A DNA stretch of 64,000 bases from assembly GCF_949987515.2 (NCBI RefSeq), contig NC_082703.1:9696680-9760679 (forward strand), written 5' to 3'. The notes under the pieces were generated by a model that did no database searches, was not told the DNA's origin, and saw only the letters and a list, made by a program, of their open reading frames with translations. Shown piece after piece: positions 22,298 through 33,599 of the stretch (its first letter is position 1; every line of letters starts with the position of its first letter). Source of the stretch: Delphinus delphis (taxonomy: Eukaryota > Chordata > Mammalia > Artiodactyla > Delphinidae). The position numbers and the translations under genes were made by a program.

Positions 22298-22445
22298 CAC
22301 TCCAAGCCTCAGTTTCCTCCGTAGTAAAATAACAATCATACGGGCCTCTCCAAGTTGTTGTAAGGAAATAACGCTTGTGAAACTGGTATGTCAGTGCCTT
22401 ACACATATTTAGCTCCCAATAAATGTCTGAGATTGTTACATAACA
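22200..22445 (+). repeat. MIR SINE relic
   Basis: 'tgattaaatgccagacagac', 'ttaccagctctgtgag', 'caagcctcagtttcctcc', 'agtgccttacacatattt' and 'ctcccaataaatgtctg' give a near full-length MIR. Its first ~100 bp lie within arm A of the inverted duplication. Confidence 0.85.
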
Positions 22446-22969
22446 GAGAAAGGAGAAAAGAAGAAGAAAAGACAGGTGTGGGTAAGTCCAACCCTGTCTT
22501 ACCGAGCTTTTCCACTTTGGTGCCTATCTGAATTAAAGAAATCCTAACACATTTCTTTCCTATACCTCTGGAGCTTCTTGTCTTTTTCCTGAAAGTTTCT
22601 ACTTTTTATTTCCCTGATTTGAAGGTGTCAGATCGGGTATGGGTTTATAACCTGTGTTTCTTGGGGACGTGGTAACAAGTGGCTAAGAGAGGCCAGGTCA
22701 GATAGAGCTAGTAGGTTTTTGCCCCCTCAGATGCTGACTGTCAAGTTGCTCCCGTCTCATTCACCCATTCATTCATTTATTTTCTTTATTTTTTGCAATA
22801 AAGGCAATGATATCAGTTGCATGCCAACTCTACGGACAACAGTGGGTAAGATAAACATATATATGTGTTTATTGTATGTTAATATGAGAATCTTCCTGTG
22901 TATGTTTCAGCTGAGCCTTGAAGCTAAGAGATGCCACATTCTTAGGTGAATACATTGTAGACATTTGAA
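22446..22969. other. Unique DNA, no gene seen
   Basis: AT-rich with 'cattcattcatttatt'-type runs near 22755-22790. No gene or clear repeat. Confidence 0.4.
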
Positions 22970-23625
22970 AGGAGGTGGGATAGATCTCTTGCATCAATGT
23001 CTCCAATCCTTCACCCCTTCTTGTATCCATCCACTTTGCCTTTCAGTGCTCGGCCACGCTGACTCTGGACTTCTAGACCTGGCTATGTGACTAGGTTTGG
23101 TGATTGGGGTATTAGCAAATATCTTGTTCTGTAAACAAGGTTACAGAACTTGTTTAATCTCACAGAGCTGCTAACTAGTAAAACAAAAAAAAAGTTGAAT
23201 TCAAGTCTGTCTGGCATCTAATCACTGTATTTTTCTGCCTCATACCTTAAGTTTGGGTTTGCTTTGTTTGAAAAAAAGAAGTCTCAAGCCATACTTTGTT
23301 CATGACACAAGCATGACACAAGCAGAGGCTTAAAAAGCTAATTGAAACTGCCCACACTCTTGCTCCGCTGTCATTGCCATGGAAACGTGTCCAAGCAAGC
23401 CTTCTGGAGGATGAAAGACACATAGGGCAATTGCCCAAACCAAGCCCCAGCCCAGATCCGGAAATGGCCAGTTGACCCCCAGATATATGAGCAAGTTCAG
23501 ATGAACAGAACCCTAGTCGACCACACAAAGGACACAGGCAATAAACATGCACATTGCTGTCCACCATGGAGGTTGTTACACAGAATTCTTGCGATAGCTG
23601 ATAAATTTTATAATAGTTAGATAAC
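22970..23625 (+). mobile_element. MLT1-like LTR interrupted by the inverted copy
   Basis: Left piece: 'ctctggacttctagacctgg', 'ctatgtgactaggtttggtg', 'attgggg..attagcaaata' (to about 23122). Right piece from about 23304: 'acacaagcagaggcttaaaa', 'ccatggaaacgtgtccaag', 'caggcaataaacatgc'. The two parts are collinear in the MLT1 consensus and separated only by arm B. Confidence 0.65.
23126..23303 (-). repeat. Inverted duplication, arm B (inserted copy)
   Basis: 23138-23303 is the reverse complement of 22132-22297. Its left edge has a 9 bp fold-back, GTTCTGTAA / TTACAGAAC (23126-23134 and 23141-23149, 6 nt loop). Its right edge meets a tandem CATGACACAAG x2 (23301-23322). It interrupts both the MIR (truncated here) and the MLT1, so it is the derived copy. 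Confidence 0.9.
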
Positions 23626-23885
23626 CAAGGGAGGAAAAGTGGAAGAAGAGAGATTTATTAGGAAAATTTCTCTGAAAAAAGTTGTACTCTGTGCCCCACC
23701 CCCAAGCCAAGGAATCCGGATTTCAGCAGGACCACTCAGAAAACTGTAGTTTGGGGGATTCAGGCAAGGGATGTGCCGGCTGGCTGTTGACAGGTAAGCT
23801 GGAGGAGACGGACTCCAACGATAGCCACCTGCAAGCCCAGAAGTTGTTAGCGCAAAGGATGTACGAGAGTTTTCCTTGTACTACA
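23626..23885. other. Unique DNA
   Basis: A frame at 23682-23978 (+) crosses into MER20 and is not supported. A donor-like 'caggtaagc' sits near 23791-23799 without a matching acceptor. Confidence 0.35.
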
Positions 23886-24089
23886 GTTGGGTTGCTCAAC
23901 CTTGGTACTATTGACATTTGGGGACGGATCATTCTTTGTTGTGTGGGGCTGTCCTATGCCTTGTACGATGCTTCGTAGCATTCCTGGTCACTATCACCTA
24001 GATGCCGATAGTTGTGACAACCAAAAATGTTTCCAGATATTGCCAAATGTACCCTGGAAGACAAAATCGCCCCCATTCAGAGACTGTAC
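23886..24089 (-). mobile_element. MER20 DNA transposon (hAT-Charlie)
   Basis: On the minus strand it reads 'gggggcgattttgtcttcca', 'acatttggcaatatctgg', 'tttttggttgtcacaact', 'ggacagccccacacaaca' and 'caatagtaccaaggttgag', which is the full MER20 order. MER20 copies are known to carry regulatory sites in some placental mammals; whether this one does is not visible here. Confidence 0.9.
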
Positions 24090-25645
24090 TAGAGAGAGGC
24101 TAGCTGAAGGTATTGCCAAATTCCCAAGGGCTGCAGAAGAAGTAAGTGACCGGCCAGAATACAGGTATCTCGAGCTGCAGTCAGGAGACAGCTGGTGAGA
24201 GACCTCCAGCAACTGGGAGGTGAAGCATGTCCAAAGAGCCAACCAGAACACCATAAGACAGAAAGATTCTATTTTAATTATCTGTCAAGCTTAGAGAGCT
24301 TGAAGCCACCTCCCTAACAGTGTCCATTAAATAATATTCTGCTCCCCTGGTCACCTCCATCTGGCCTCTCTTCTCTAACCTGGAAGGGTCAGAAATAACA
24401 GGGAGTCAGACAGAAAGTGTAGGAAATGTAGGAAAGCAGGAATGTAGGAGAAGGAGATGTAGGAAAAGCTGACCACAGCCCGCTTCATCTGCTATCGGCT
24501 TCTCTCTTAGACTTGGCTAGGGCTGGAGGAAGGGGAGAAGTCTTAACTGTGAGTTAGAACTGACTTACAGGTTACTATCAGGCAGTAGGCCTTCTACTTT
24601 CTGAAACTAGGCTGTTAGCTATTGAAAAGAATTGTTGGATTTTATACTACCTACAAGTGACCAGAAAAGTCAGCAGATACCTGAGTTGTTATCTAGTGGC
24701 AAGAAAACCAGCTGCTGTGAATAGGTTTAAAGGGGCAGTGGTGGCAGGATGCTGCTCTGTGGTTAATTTCCATTCATCTCCATTGTTCAAAGGACCAGAT
24801 ACCCATGCCACTGGGTAGAATTCCTTGTGCCCACAAGATCACGATCCATTCCATTTCTGCCAGCCCCATTAGTCCTGGCATACACCCAGCATTCTCCACT
24901 CCCCTGCAAAACAGCCCTCCACACACTGAATGCATATGCAGCAACACCAGACAACACAACCACCCACAAACGCCAAGCACCACAAGGCTGAACGCTGACT
25001 GTTTGGGACATTGGCTTGAGTCATGCCAGGCCCCTCAGAACACTAAACAGTGATGCTGGGTATAACCGGACAGTAGTCCTAAAGACTCTCCTTCTTGGGT
25101 GGCCGGCTCCCAGTCTGTGCCGGGAGCAGTGACTGCATTTTGAAATCCTCCCCAGCACACGCCTCCCACCCCAACCGGTCTCCTTGAATAGCAGCCTTGT
25201 GGCGAGGTCACAGAGCCACAAGTCATCAGTCAGCAAGGCAGGTCCTCTGCCGCCTTGGGCTCCCAGGGGGCGAGCGCCGTGAATCACAGAAGTGTCCTCC
25301 CCTAGGAGCCAGGGTGACGAGGTCCTGTAATTTATCTCACATGAAATGAGCTGATTATTTGACTAGGCTGGAGGAAAGCAGTCCATTAATTCTCAGAGAT
25401 AGCTCTTGGCTGTTAAGGATTTTATTCTGAGCCCCCACCACGGACACCCCGCCTCCGTCCCCTTTCCTGAACCCTCATGGCATGCCGAGGGCTCGACTCG
25501 CAGCCCCCTCATGGCTTGATGCTAAAACAAGGCCCAAGACCACCCTTCGTTCTGGGAGAATAAAAAGGTCACTTAGGCTTTTAGTGCTTTATCATTAACC
25601 CCCTTGTTCTGGCCCTCTCACTACTCCCAGCCAACTTCCACCTTC
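24090..25645. other. Unique DNA, no gene seen
   Basis: About 1.5 kb. Repeated ATGTAGGA-type motifs occur at 24418-24465. 25240-25290 is locally GC-rich but far from a CpG island. Frames on both strands at 24774-25287 show no recognised domain. Confidence 0.4.
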
Positions 25646-25649
25646 CAGG

Positions 25650-26597
25650 AAAAGATCATTTCATTTGACACCAAAAGCACAATCCATGAAAGGAAAAACT
25701 GATAAAACTGAACTTCATGAAAATAAAAAATTTTACCCTGGAAAAAAAACTACCTGTGAAGAAAATGACAAGCCGAGCCACAAAGTGGGAGAAAATACAC
25801 ACTACACTACATAGTCAACAACGGACTCAGATATAAAGTAAATAAAAGACTCTCAAAACTCAGCAATAGAAAACAAACGATCCAATTAGAAAACAGGCAT
25901 CACACACGAATAGACATTTCACTGAAAAGGATATACAGACGCCAAACGAGCACATGAAAGCACAATCAACATTATTAGCCATTAGGGAAATACAAATGAA
26001 AACCATAATAATACATCATTAGGCACGTATTAGAACTGTTAAAATGAAAAACAGTGATAACACCTAATGCTGGTGAAGATGCAGAGAAATGGGGTCACTC
26101 ATACACTGCTGGTGGGGCTGTAACACGGTTCAGCCAGCCTGGAAAGCAGTTTGGCGGCTTCTAGAAACTAAGCATGTCCTTACTGTATGACCCAACATGG
26201 TACTCCTGTGCGTTTATCCCAGAGAAATGAAAAAACAAAAATTTTTTTTGGCCATACCACACAGCATGTTGGATCTTAGTTCCCCAACCAGGGATCGAAC
26301 CCATACCCCCTGCATTGGAAGCGTGGAGTCTTAACCACTGGACCACCAGGGAAGTTCCAGAAATGAAAATTTATGTAAAAAAAAACCCTGTACTTGAACG
26401 TACATAGAAGCTTTATTTATAATAGTCAAACAAACTGGAAACAACTAAAATGTCCTTCAACAGGTGAATTGTTAAACAAACGGTGGTACATCCTCACCAT
26501 GGAAAACTACACAGCCATAAAAAGGAATGAACCACTGACACATGTAACAACTTAGATGGATCTCCAGGGCATTCTGCTGAGTTAAAAAAATCAGCCT
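25650..26597 (+). mobile_element. L1M ORF2 3' part, interrupted by SINEs
   Basis: Degenerate L1 ORF2 tail: 'aaactgaacttcatgaaaat', 'caaaaggatatacagac' type phrase near 25935, 'aaatacaaatgaaaaccat', 'atacactgctggtggggctg', 'cagtttggcggcttctag', resumed after the SINE as 'gtccttcaacaggtgaattg' and 'cacagccataaaaaggaatg'. Many stops; pseudogenic. Confidence 0.85.
26223..26369 (-). mobile_element. CHRS-like SINE, inverted, in the L1M
   Basis: Body 26234-26358: 'cttagttccccaaccaggga', 'tcttaaccactggaccacc', 'agggaagttcc'. TSD AGAAATGAAAA at 26223-26233 and 26359-26369. Confidence 0.92.
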
Positions 26598-26740
26598 CGG
26601 GGAATTCCCTGGTGGTCCAGTGGTTAGGACTCAGCGCTTTCACTGCCGAGGGCCCGGGTTCAATCCCTGGTCGGGAACTATGATCCCGCAAGCCCTGTAG
26701 TGTGGCCAAAAAAAAAAGGGGAAAAAGAAAATCAGGCTCT
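26584..26740 (+). mobile_element. CHRS-like SINE
   Basis: Body 26598-26727: 'ggggaattccctggtggtcc', 'gggttcaatccctggtcgg', A-rich tail. TSD AAAATCAG(C/G)CTC at 26587-26597 and about 26729-26739. Confidence 0.9.
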
Positions 26741-26901
26741 GAGTCTGTGCTCTAGAGCCCGTGCTCCACAACAAGAGAAGCTACCGTAATGAGAAGCCCG
26801 CCCACTGCAACGGAGAGTAGCCCCTGTTCACCACAACTAGAGAAAGCCCACGTGCAGCAACGAAGACCCAAGGCAGACAAAAATAAATAAATAAATAAAA
26901 T
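26738..26901 (+). mobile_element. CHR-1-like SINE 3' part
   Basis: Lacks the tRNA head. Reads 'ctgtgctctagagcccgtgc', 'caagagaagctaccgtaat', 'gaagcccgcccactgcaac' and ends in (AAAT)n. The middle modules present in full copies (for example 32225-32577) are deleted. Confidence 0.88.
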
Positions 26902-27394
26902 GTTAAGCGTTCTTTTTCTAAAGATGATTTCCTTTCTAATCACAGCAAAGACCGTTTCAAAGATAATTCCATTTGGATTTGTTTATTATTTTCAAATTAT
27001 ACTTTGGATTCAGTTACAGAACTTCCTTCCCTAGAAATTCATCTTATTCTTTCTCTGTCTTGGAGCATCCTGGTCTCTTGGAGTAAATTATATGGAAAAG
27101 GGTCCTGTAAACAGGAGGTAAGCATTATTATTATTAATAGTTGCTTCTTCTGTATGCGGTGTCTGAAGGATGAGCAGCTTCATCCTGGAAGGAAACAGAA
27201 CCCTGTAAGAAAGATTCTCTGTGCTGAGTCACAGAGAAGGAAACTAGAGTTAATAGAAATGTAAATTCTGCTTTTTTTACCAAAGAAGAAATAAGTGCTT
27301 CTCCCCATTATGACAGGCCCAGCATCAGAAAAGAAGCAAGAATGTTGTATACAAGGGGCTATTAAGATGAGGCTAGCCTGTGAAGAGTTTATCT
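26902..27394. other. Unique DNA
   Basis: No repeat recognised. It has a donor-like 'caggaggtaagc' near 27112-27123. Overlapping frames at 27004-27542 on both strands have no known domain. Confidence 0.4.
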
Positions 27395-27600
27395 TCACAG
27401 GTCCAAACCCCAGCCCTACCATGTTCCAGCTCTGTGATAGTGGCCATGTGACTTTACATCTCTGGGCCTCTGTCTCATCCTCTTTGAAATAGGAATAAAA
27501 ATACCCCCTACCCCATATGTTTCTCCTAAGAATTGATGACATATCCTTACAAAGACATAGCCAGGGCTTGGCACATAATACATGCTTTGTAAATGCTGGG
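27395..27600 (+). repeat. MIR SINE, near full length
   Basis: 'caaaccccagccctaccat', 'ctctgtgatagtggccatgt', 'catctctgggcctctgtctc', 'agggcttggcacataataca', 'tgctttgtaaatgctggg'. Confidence 0.85.
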
Positions 27601-27989
27601 ACCTAAGCCTCCCACAGCAGAAAAACTAAAAATATTAAGTTGAAGAAGTTGACCACACCCAACTACGAATTCCCTCTTACTGTGGACCCTGCCCAAATCT
27701 CCCACTGTGACCTCCCTGGACCCCAAGAGTCACCATGTTCCAGACCTTTCATAGGACCCGATTCCTGCTGATGTAAATGGATGGTAACAGAGAAGCAGAA
27801 CGTTGAGCAGGTGTGGGCGGTACCCTGTGATGTAGGCCCAGAAGCACAAAAAGGGAAACAGAAAAGACAAGACGGTTTCCATTCAGGCTCTTCCTGGCGC
27901 AGCCACGGGACCCAGGGCAGGTCATTCTACCTCCCAGGCTAGTGTCCTCACGGGATATGAGAAATGAGAGGGCAGACCAGCTCAGAGGT
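27601..27989. other. Unique DNA
   Basis: Nothing recognised. A minus-strand frame (27749-28027) extends into the hAT element and is unsupported. Confidence 0.4.
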
Positions 27990-28190
27990 CTACAAGCTTT
28001 TTCTGTAATGGGCCAAAAGGCAAACACTTTAGGCTTTGGGGGCCTATGTGGTCTCTGTTGTAACTACTCATCTCTGCTGCTATTAGGAGAGCAGCCACAG
28101 ACAGTACGATGAGTGTGTCTGGGTTCTAATAAATTTTTACTTGCAAAAACAAGTTTGGCCTGCCAGCTATAGTTTGTTGACCCTGATCTA
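27990..28190 (+). mobile_element. hAT-like non-autonomous element
   Basis: 'agctttttctgtaatgggcc', 'cactttaggctttgggggcc', 'tctgttgtaactactcatc' and 'ctatagtttgttgaccctg' are the same family as 5303-5645 (opposite strand) and 29571-29795. Confidence 0.75.
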
Positions 28191-29570
28191 GATCAGTGGT
28201 CCCAAATTATTTCCCTACTGGGAAACCCTTTTATTAGCCGTCACCTAATAGATGCCATACTTAGAAATATTGTATCTATCAAATCCACTGCATTTTCTGG
28301 ATTGAATTATTCTCCAACTGAATTATAAATATACTATATGATATCTATTATATATTTGCACAGTAATAAGCTCTGATTTATATGTATATATATAAACATA
28401 TATATAATGCCAACCAGAGTTTTCTAGTTGCAGGCCAGAACCAGTGTTAACACACTAGGTTAATATATTTCTAACCAAAATAGTAAAACCTGACATTCAA
28501 GTTGACCTATTTGACCTAAACATGTATAAATATAGGTACAGAAAACCACTCACAAATCTCCTAATAAAAGCGTCAAAACAGCCTAGAGGTCTGGGGGTCC
28601 CACCGAGTCAGGCCTTTCATGTCATCTTCTTTAATGACGAGCATTGGTTTGTGGTTGACAGTATGGCTCTGGATTGGTCTCATCTCATTTCTGGGTCTCT
28701 TTTTCTGCCTCCTGAAGAGGGTGCAGTTGGATGGTCTCTAGGGCCTTGCTGTCCCTGTCATTTTGTGATTCTAAGACCCTAGTCCTTCAAATGCGTTTGT
28801 TAAGCTTGGGAGTCAGCTCCCCCAGGTAACAGCGTATTAGAAATACCATCAAAACCCAGATCTCCTTCCTAAGGACACTTCAGGATGATTCCTGAAGCCT
28901 ATTAGGTATCAACCCTCAGGCTTCAGCCCCTGAGAAGGAACAAGGATGTTTCAGTTAAAGCTGGTTTATATGAATTCTTCCAATGATACCACAAAGCCTG
29001 GTCGTGCCCCATCAGGCTTCAAATTCAAAGCATTTTCTGAGCATTCCCCTGAGTGAGCCCAAGTCTCTGATCACTAGGAAAGCACACTGATTTTTTTTTT
29101 TTTTATGAGGCTGCAGACTCCCTTCTGCCTGAAGGGAGTTCATGGAAACACGTTAACTCAAACACAATAAACAAAAATGCAGTCCTGTGTCTCCCGCTCT
29201 GGCATCTCATTCCTACCATCCTGAGATCCCAACATACAACTGTGTTCCACGATCAGAGAAGGATGGGTAGAAAGCCCAAAGGTCAAAAGAGAGGCCAAGT
29301 AGGAAAAGCCGACACACTTCCCTGGCAGGGGATAAAGCCTGGTGTGCTGGCGTCAGGCAGCATAACTCTGTGCATGAGATGCAGTGGAAAATACCACAGG
29401 GCTGCATTCTAAATATGACTGACACACACACATTTTGGAAAAATTAAGGTTGTGAGTCAAAGCCCACCTCCCCACATGTACCCCACCCCCTAGTCTTCTT
29501 ACCTACCAACGCTAAGACACTTTGCAAATTCTCTTTCATAGTTGTTCCTCCTAATTTTTATGCTTCTAAC
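28191..29570. other. Mostly unique DNA
   Basis: 28320-28410 is AT-rich with TATATA runs. A 14 bp T-run lies near 29091-29104. No gene-like frame; 28522-28782 and 29213-29431 have no known motifs. Confidence 0.4.
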
Positions 29571-29795
29571 AGAGGTCGGGAAACTTCTTCTGTAAGGGCC
29601 AGAGAATAAATATGTTAGGCTTTGTGGGATGTATGGCATCTGTCACAACTACTCAGCTCTGCCGTTGTGGCCTGAAAGTAGCCACAGACAACAGGAAACG
29701 AATGGGTGTGGCGGAAGTCCAATCAAGCTTTATTTACAAAAACAGGTGGCTTTCTGGGTTTAGCCCACCGGCTATAGTTTGCGGACACCTGCTCT
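29571..29795 (+). mobile_element. hAT-like non-autonomous element
   Basis: 'agaggtcgggaaacttcttc', 'taagggccagagaataaat', 'acaactactcagctctgcc', 'tttatttacaaaaacaggt', 'gctatagtttgcggacacct'. Better preserved than the copy 1.6 kb upstream in the same orientation. Confidence 0.8.
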
Positions 29796-29814
29796 ATAAT
29801 AATACTTAGTGGGT

Positions 29815-29990
29815 TTTTTCCCCAGCAAAAGCCTATGCAGGAGGTACCTTTATTATCCCCACTTGACAGGCAAGGAATCCAAGGCACCAGAACGGGAAAT
29901 ACTTGCCAGGTCCCACAGGTAGTGAGTGCCTGTGCTGGGCGCACACCGAGGAATCTACCAGCTAGACCCATAACTACAGTCTCAGGACCG
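29815..29990 (-). repeat. MIR SINE relic
   Basis: Inverted MIR: 'tacctttattatccccactt', 'gacaggcaaggaatccaagg', 'acttgccaggtcccacagg', 'gagtgcctgtgctgggcg'. Confidence 0.75.
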
Positions 29991-31517
29991 TCTCCTCGGG
30001 CGACGCCTTGCAGCTGCCTGTTCATCCACCCTGAGGGCTCCCGACCTCTTCGAGGGAGCTGCAGCCACAGCGTGGTATGGCCATTCTTCTGCCTCTGTGC
30101 AGAACTGTCCCTAACCTCCCCCCTGCCAGACAAGAAAGAGCTATATATATATCATGCCCTCTAGGTCATCTCTACAGGTGGTCCATTGGCAGGAAGAATA
30201 AATTGATGGGTTTTACCTCTGCAGTAGGAACTTCGTGGCTAACACCCTCCCCTTCAGTGACCCAGGTTAGAAAATAACCCAGAAACCAAGAAATCATCAC
30301 CTGGCCTGGCTTGTGGGCATGGTGCCTGTTCATCCCAAAGTCCTCTCTCTTCCACCTCCAGAACCTATTTAGTTCATTTGACCGTAATCATTTTTCCCCA
30401 TCATTGACATGACCACTTACGTAAAAGTCTTTTATACCAATTTATCTTGAGAGGATCAGTAACTTGTTCATTCTTACAGGTGCCATTCTGTATAATGCTC
30501 TTCTCTGTGGCCAGTTATACCTAGTGCCATGGCTTCCTCTGGAAATCAGTAACTGTCAGCCGCCAGTGGACGGCTGTTGGAAATTTTCCCTCCCAAGCTA
30601 CCATTTGAAGATGGCTGGCTCGGGGCTGGCTCACAGGGGCTCCTTTTAACTGCTGGGGCCACCTTTGTGAATCTTTTAAAGGCACTGACTGTCTCCCGGC
30701 CTCACTCTGATGCATTTCCCCAAGGCCTCAGGTTTCTCTTCTCCGGGCTCCATACATACGTACATCAATACTAGGATTTTTTAATTAGCTCTGTGAAACA
30801 TAGACCTAAAATCAAACCCCCACAAAGAAGCTAGGGCTCATGGAGTAAAGTAACTTGGATGTCTACCTGGATGTATGGACTGAATCCTGATTTCTAGCAT
30901 GACCACAGTCCGGCAGCCAAGAAGACTGTTTGCCACCAGTACTTGCCTAGGTTTCACAGGTCCTACCAAGCTGCGGTTTGGAAGTTGGCCTTCCCGTTCC
31001 CAGTTTGCTGATTTCCTCTTGAGTTAAGGGGAACGAGAAGGGGGCTGCCTGACCAAGCTCTGACTGAGTCTAGAGAGTCAGACCTTTGGGGATGAATGTG
31101 CCAGTGATGGCAGCTCCAGCAATCCCATTAGGGACTTCCAAGGCCCCCTCGAGATTCAGAACCAACATCTCCTGGGTTCTGAGTGCCTACGCCAGGGCTA
31201 AACATATCTGTACAACTCAAGTTCAGCCCAAGACCACAGAGAGCCTTTGCAGCTACCCGCTCTTCAAGGAAGAATCACTTTAAGCGCTGACTCTGCTCAC
31301 CACCTCAAACAGAGTCCTCCTCTTAGGAAAACACAGAAGTCATCGTTGAAAAAGACTCAGGAAATCGCTCCTGCCCACACTCCGGAAGCTGCAAAATAAT
31401 GCAAAAATGTCAAAAAGACATCAATAGAGGCCTTTCAAGGGCAATCTTCATACCACAGATATCACCCAGTTTCTGAACAGCTATCTAATGTGAGAGAGAC
31501 GGCTGTATTGTTAGACT
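29991..31517. other. Unique DNA, no gene seen
   Basis: About 1.5 kb. Frames of 60-136 codons on both strands (for example 29723-30133 minus, 29835-30164 plus) overlap each other and the MIR, with no known domain. A short TA run is at 30141-30152. Confidence 0.4.
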
Positions 31518-31732
31518 CAGATAGATATAGATAGATAGATTGGTAGATAGATAGATAATAGACAGATACATACTACATACATACATAGGTGATAGATAAT
31601 AGATACATACATACATATATAGATGATCAATATGTACATACATACATTATAGATAGATAGATATAGATAGAGATAGACAGATAGAAAATGGACAGATACA
31701 TATATATATACACACATAGATGATAGATAGAC
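31518..31732 (+). repeat. (GATA)n/(CATA)n microsatellite cluster
   Basis: Imperfect GATA units mixed with ACAT/ATAC blocks over about 215 bp. Highly interrupted, so it has probably been evolving for some time. Confidence 0.95.
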
Positions 31733-31865
31733 CCATACAACAGGTATACACAATTTTTGTGAATTATCTGAAGGCAATGTACAAATGTTTTCAGCTCTAA
31801 CAAAGATGAAAAAACATGACATGAACTCCTAGTTTCTGTGGGGACTGAGAAAAAGCTAAACAGTC

Positions 31866-32109
31866 CCTTCTCTGGTTCTTTTTTTTTTTTTTTTTTTTTT
31901 TTGCAGTACGTGAGCCTCCCACTGCTGTGGCCTCTCCCGTTGCAGAGCACAGGCTCCGGACACGCAGGCTCAGCGGCCATGGCTCATGGGCCCAGCCGCT
32001 CCACGGCACGTGGGATCCTCCCGGACCAGGGCACGAACCCGTATCCCCTGCATCGGCAGGCGGACTCCCAACCACTGTGCCACAAGGGAAGCCTCCTTCT
32101 CTGGCTCTT
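31866..32109 (-). mobile_element. CHR-2-like SINE, inverted
   Basis: Body 31881-32094, beginning with a long T-run and ending 'ccacaagggaagcct'. TSD CCTTCTCTGG(T/C)TCTT at 31866-31880 and 32095-32109. Confidence 0.95.
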
Positions 32110-32209
32110 AATGAACAATTTTAATAAATTCAATATAACCTGCATCAATTAAGCCCCTTCCATGTATGTGGCTCCATGCTAAGAAATGAATGAGCATAGT
32201 GCCTGCCTT

Positions 32210-32592
32210 AAAAATCTAGCTGAGGGCTTCCCTGGTGACACAGTGGTTAAGAACCCACCTGCCAATGCAGGGGACACTGGTTCGAGCCCTGGTCTGGGAT
32301 AATTCCACATGCCACAGAGCAACTAAGCCCGTGCACCACAGCTACTGAGCCTGTGCTCTAGAGCCCACAAGCCACAACTACTGAGCTTGTGTGCCACAAC
32401 TACTGAAGCCCACACACCTAGAGCCCATGCTCCACAACAAGAGAAGCCACCACAACGAGAAGCCCGCGCACCACAATGAAGAGTAGCCCCCAACTGCTGC
32501 AACTAGAGAAAGCCCGAGCACAGCAACAGAGACCCAATGCAGCCAAAAACAAATAACAAATTAATTAATTTTTTTAAAAAAATCTAGCAGAG
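32210..32592 (+). mobile_element. CHR-1-like long SINE
   Basis: Body 32225-32577 with head 'ggcttccctggtgacacagt', box B 'ctggttcgagccct', five 'acaactactga'-type modules and an A/T-rich tail. TSD AAAAATCTAGC(T/A)GAG at 32210-32224 and 32578-32592. Confidence 0.95.
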
Positions 32593-32625
32593 AAGACTCA
32601 CCCCATCTAGCAGACAAGACTCACC
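32582..32625 (+). repeat. 23 bp tandem duplication at the SINE 3' TSD
   Basis: ATCTAGCAGA(G/C)AAGACTCACC occurs at 32582 and again at 32605, starting within the SINE target-site copy. Confidence 0.85.
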
Positions 32626-32643
32626 AAAGAATAACCATAATAT

Positions 32644-32795
32644 AAAGCAGGCTATAGGGACTTACCTGGCGGTCCAGTGGTTAAGGCTCTGTGCTCCCAC
32701 TGCAGGGGACCCGGGTTCGATCCCCGGTCAGGTAACTAAGATCCCACAAGCCGCATGGTGTGGCCTGAAAAAAAAAAAAAAAAAAGCAAGCTATA
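32644..32795 (+). mobile_element. CHRS-like SINE
   Basis: Body 32657-32782: 'gggacttacctggcggtcc', 'cgggttcgatccccggtc', poly(A). TSD AAAGCA(G/A)GCTATA at 32644-32656 and 32783-32795. Confidence 0.95.
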
Positions 32796-33284
32796 ATGAG
32801 TGCTATAATAAGGATACAAAAATGCAGAAAAAAAATAATAGGGTTGTTTGCTTTGCTTTTTCAAGGACCATGAATTTTAAAAATTTACCGAGGCATCCAG
32901 TGAGGGCAAGGGCTAATTGACAATCTTCAGAGCTTAGAAACAACAAATGAAATGAAAACAGGATTTCTCATTCCCAAAATAAAACATACTGAATTATGAC
33001 CACAGACACCTTCTCAGCACAGCACTCCTAGAAATGATCTAAACATCTCTTCTTCATTTATGACCTGAAAAACTCTGTAATAAGTCAAAGTCTAGAGAAG
33101 AGACTAAAATAAAATCTCATCATCTTTTCACTCATCATTCTTTTATCTCTGTACCTCAGCCTCCCAAGTCGCTAAAGCCTTCATTTCTAGATTTCTGCAA
33201 CAAGAAAGGCTTTTGCCTGTTGACCAACCTGAAATGAGTCAGAATAGCCTTCCACAGACACTTGAAGGTGTTTACTTTTCGCAT
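32796..33284. other. Unique DNA
   Basis: AT-rich, nothing recognised. Confidence 0.4.
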
Positions 33285-33520
33285 CTGTTCACTCCACAAA
33301 CATGCATTAAGCACTTGCCATGTGCCTTCTATTGTGTCAGACTCTGAGAGCAAGAGAAAAACAAGACATGGTCCACAGCCTCGATGAGGCCAGAGCCTAG
33401 TGATGGGAGGAAAGGAGGAGGAAACAAATGAGTACAAAGAAGGACATCTGAAAGTGATAGATGCTGTAGTGGTTTATGCCCAGGGGATTATATGAGCATC
33501 CAAATACTACTTCTTGGGCA
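33285..33520 (+). repeat. Ancient LINE-derived repeat, family uncertain
   Basis: 'cattaagcacttgccatgtg', 'ccttctattgtgtcagactc' and 'tcgatgaggccagagcctag' fit the same old family as 43555-44490. Confidence 0.5.
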
Positions 33521-33599
33521 CAAGGCTGAAGAAAGAAGGCAGAAAATCAACAAATAGTTTAGAAAAAGTCAAGTAGTCTAGTACGTGAGGTTTGGTTTC

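Noticed and set aside
25240..25300. Possible CpG island
   Set aside because: Only ~60 bp with few CpGs; well below island length.
31518..31732. Regularly spaced repeats that could suggest a CRISPR array
   Set aside because: Units are 4 bp GATA/CATA microsatellite repeats without spacers; a eukaryotic microsatellite.
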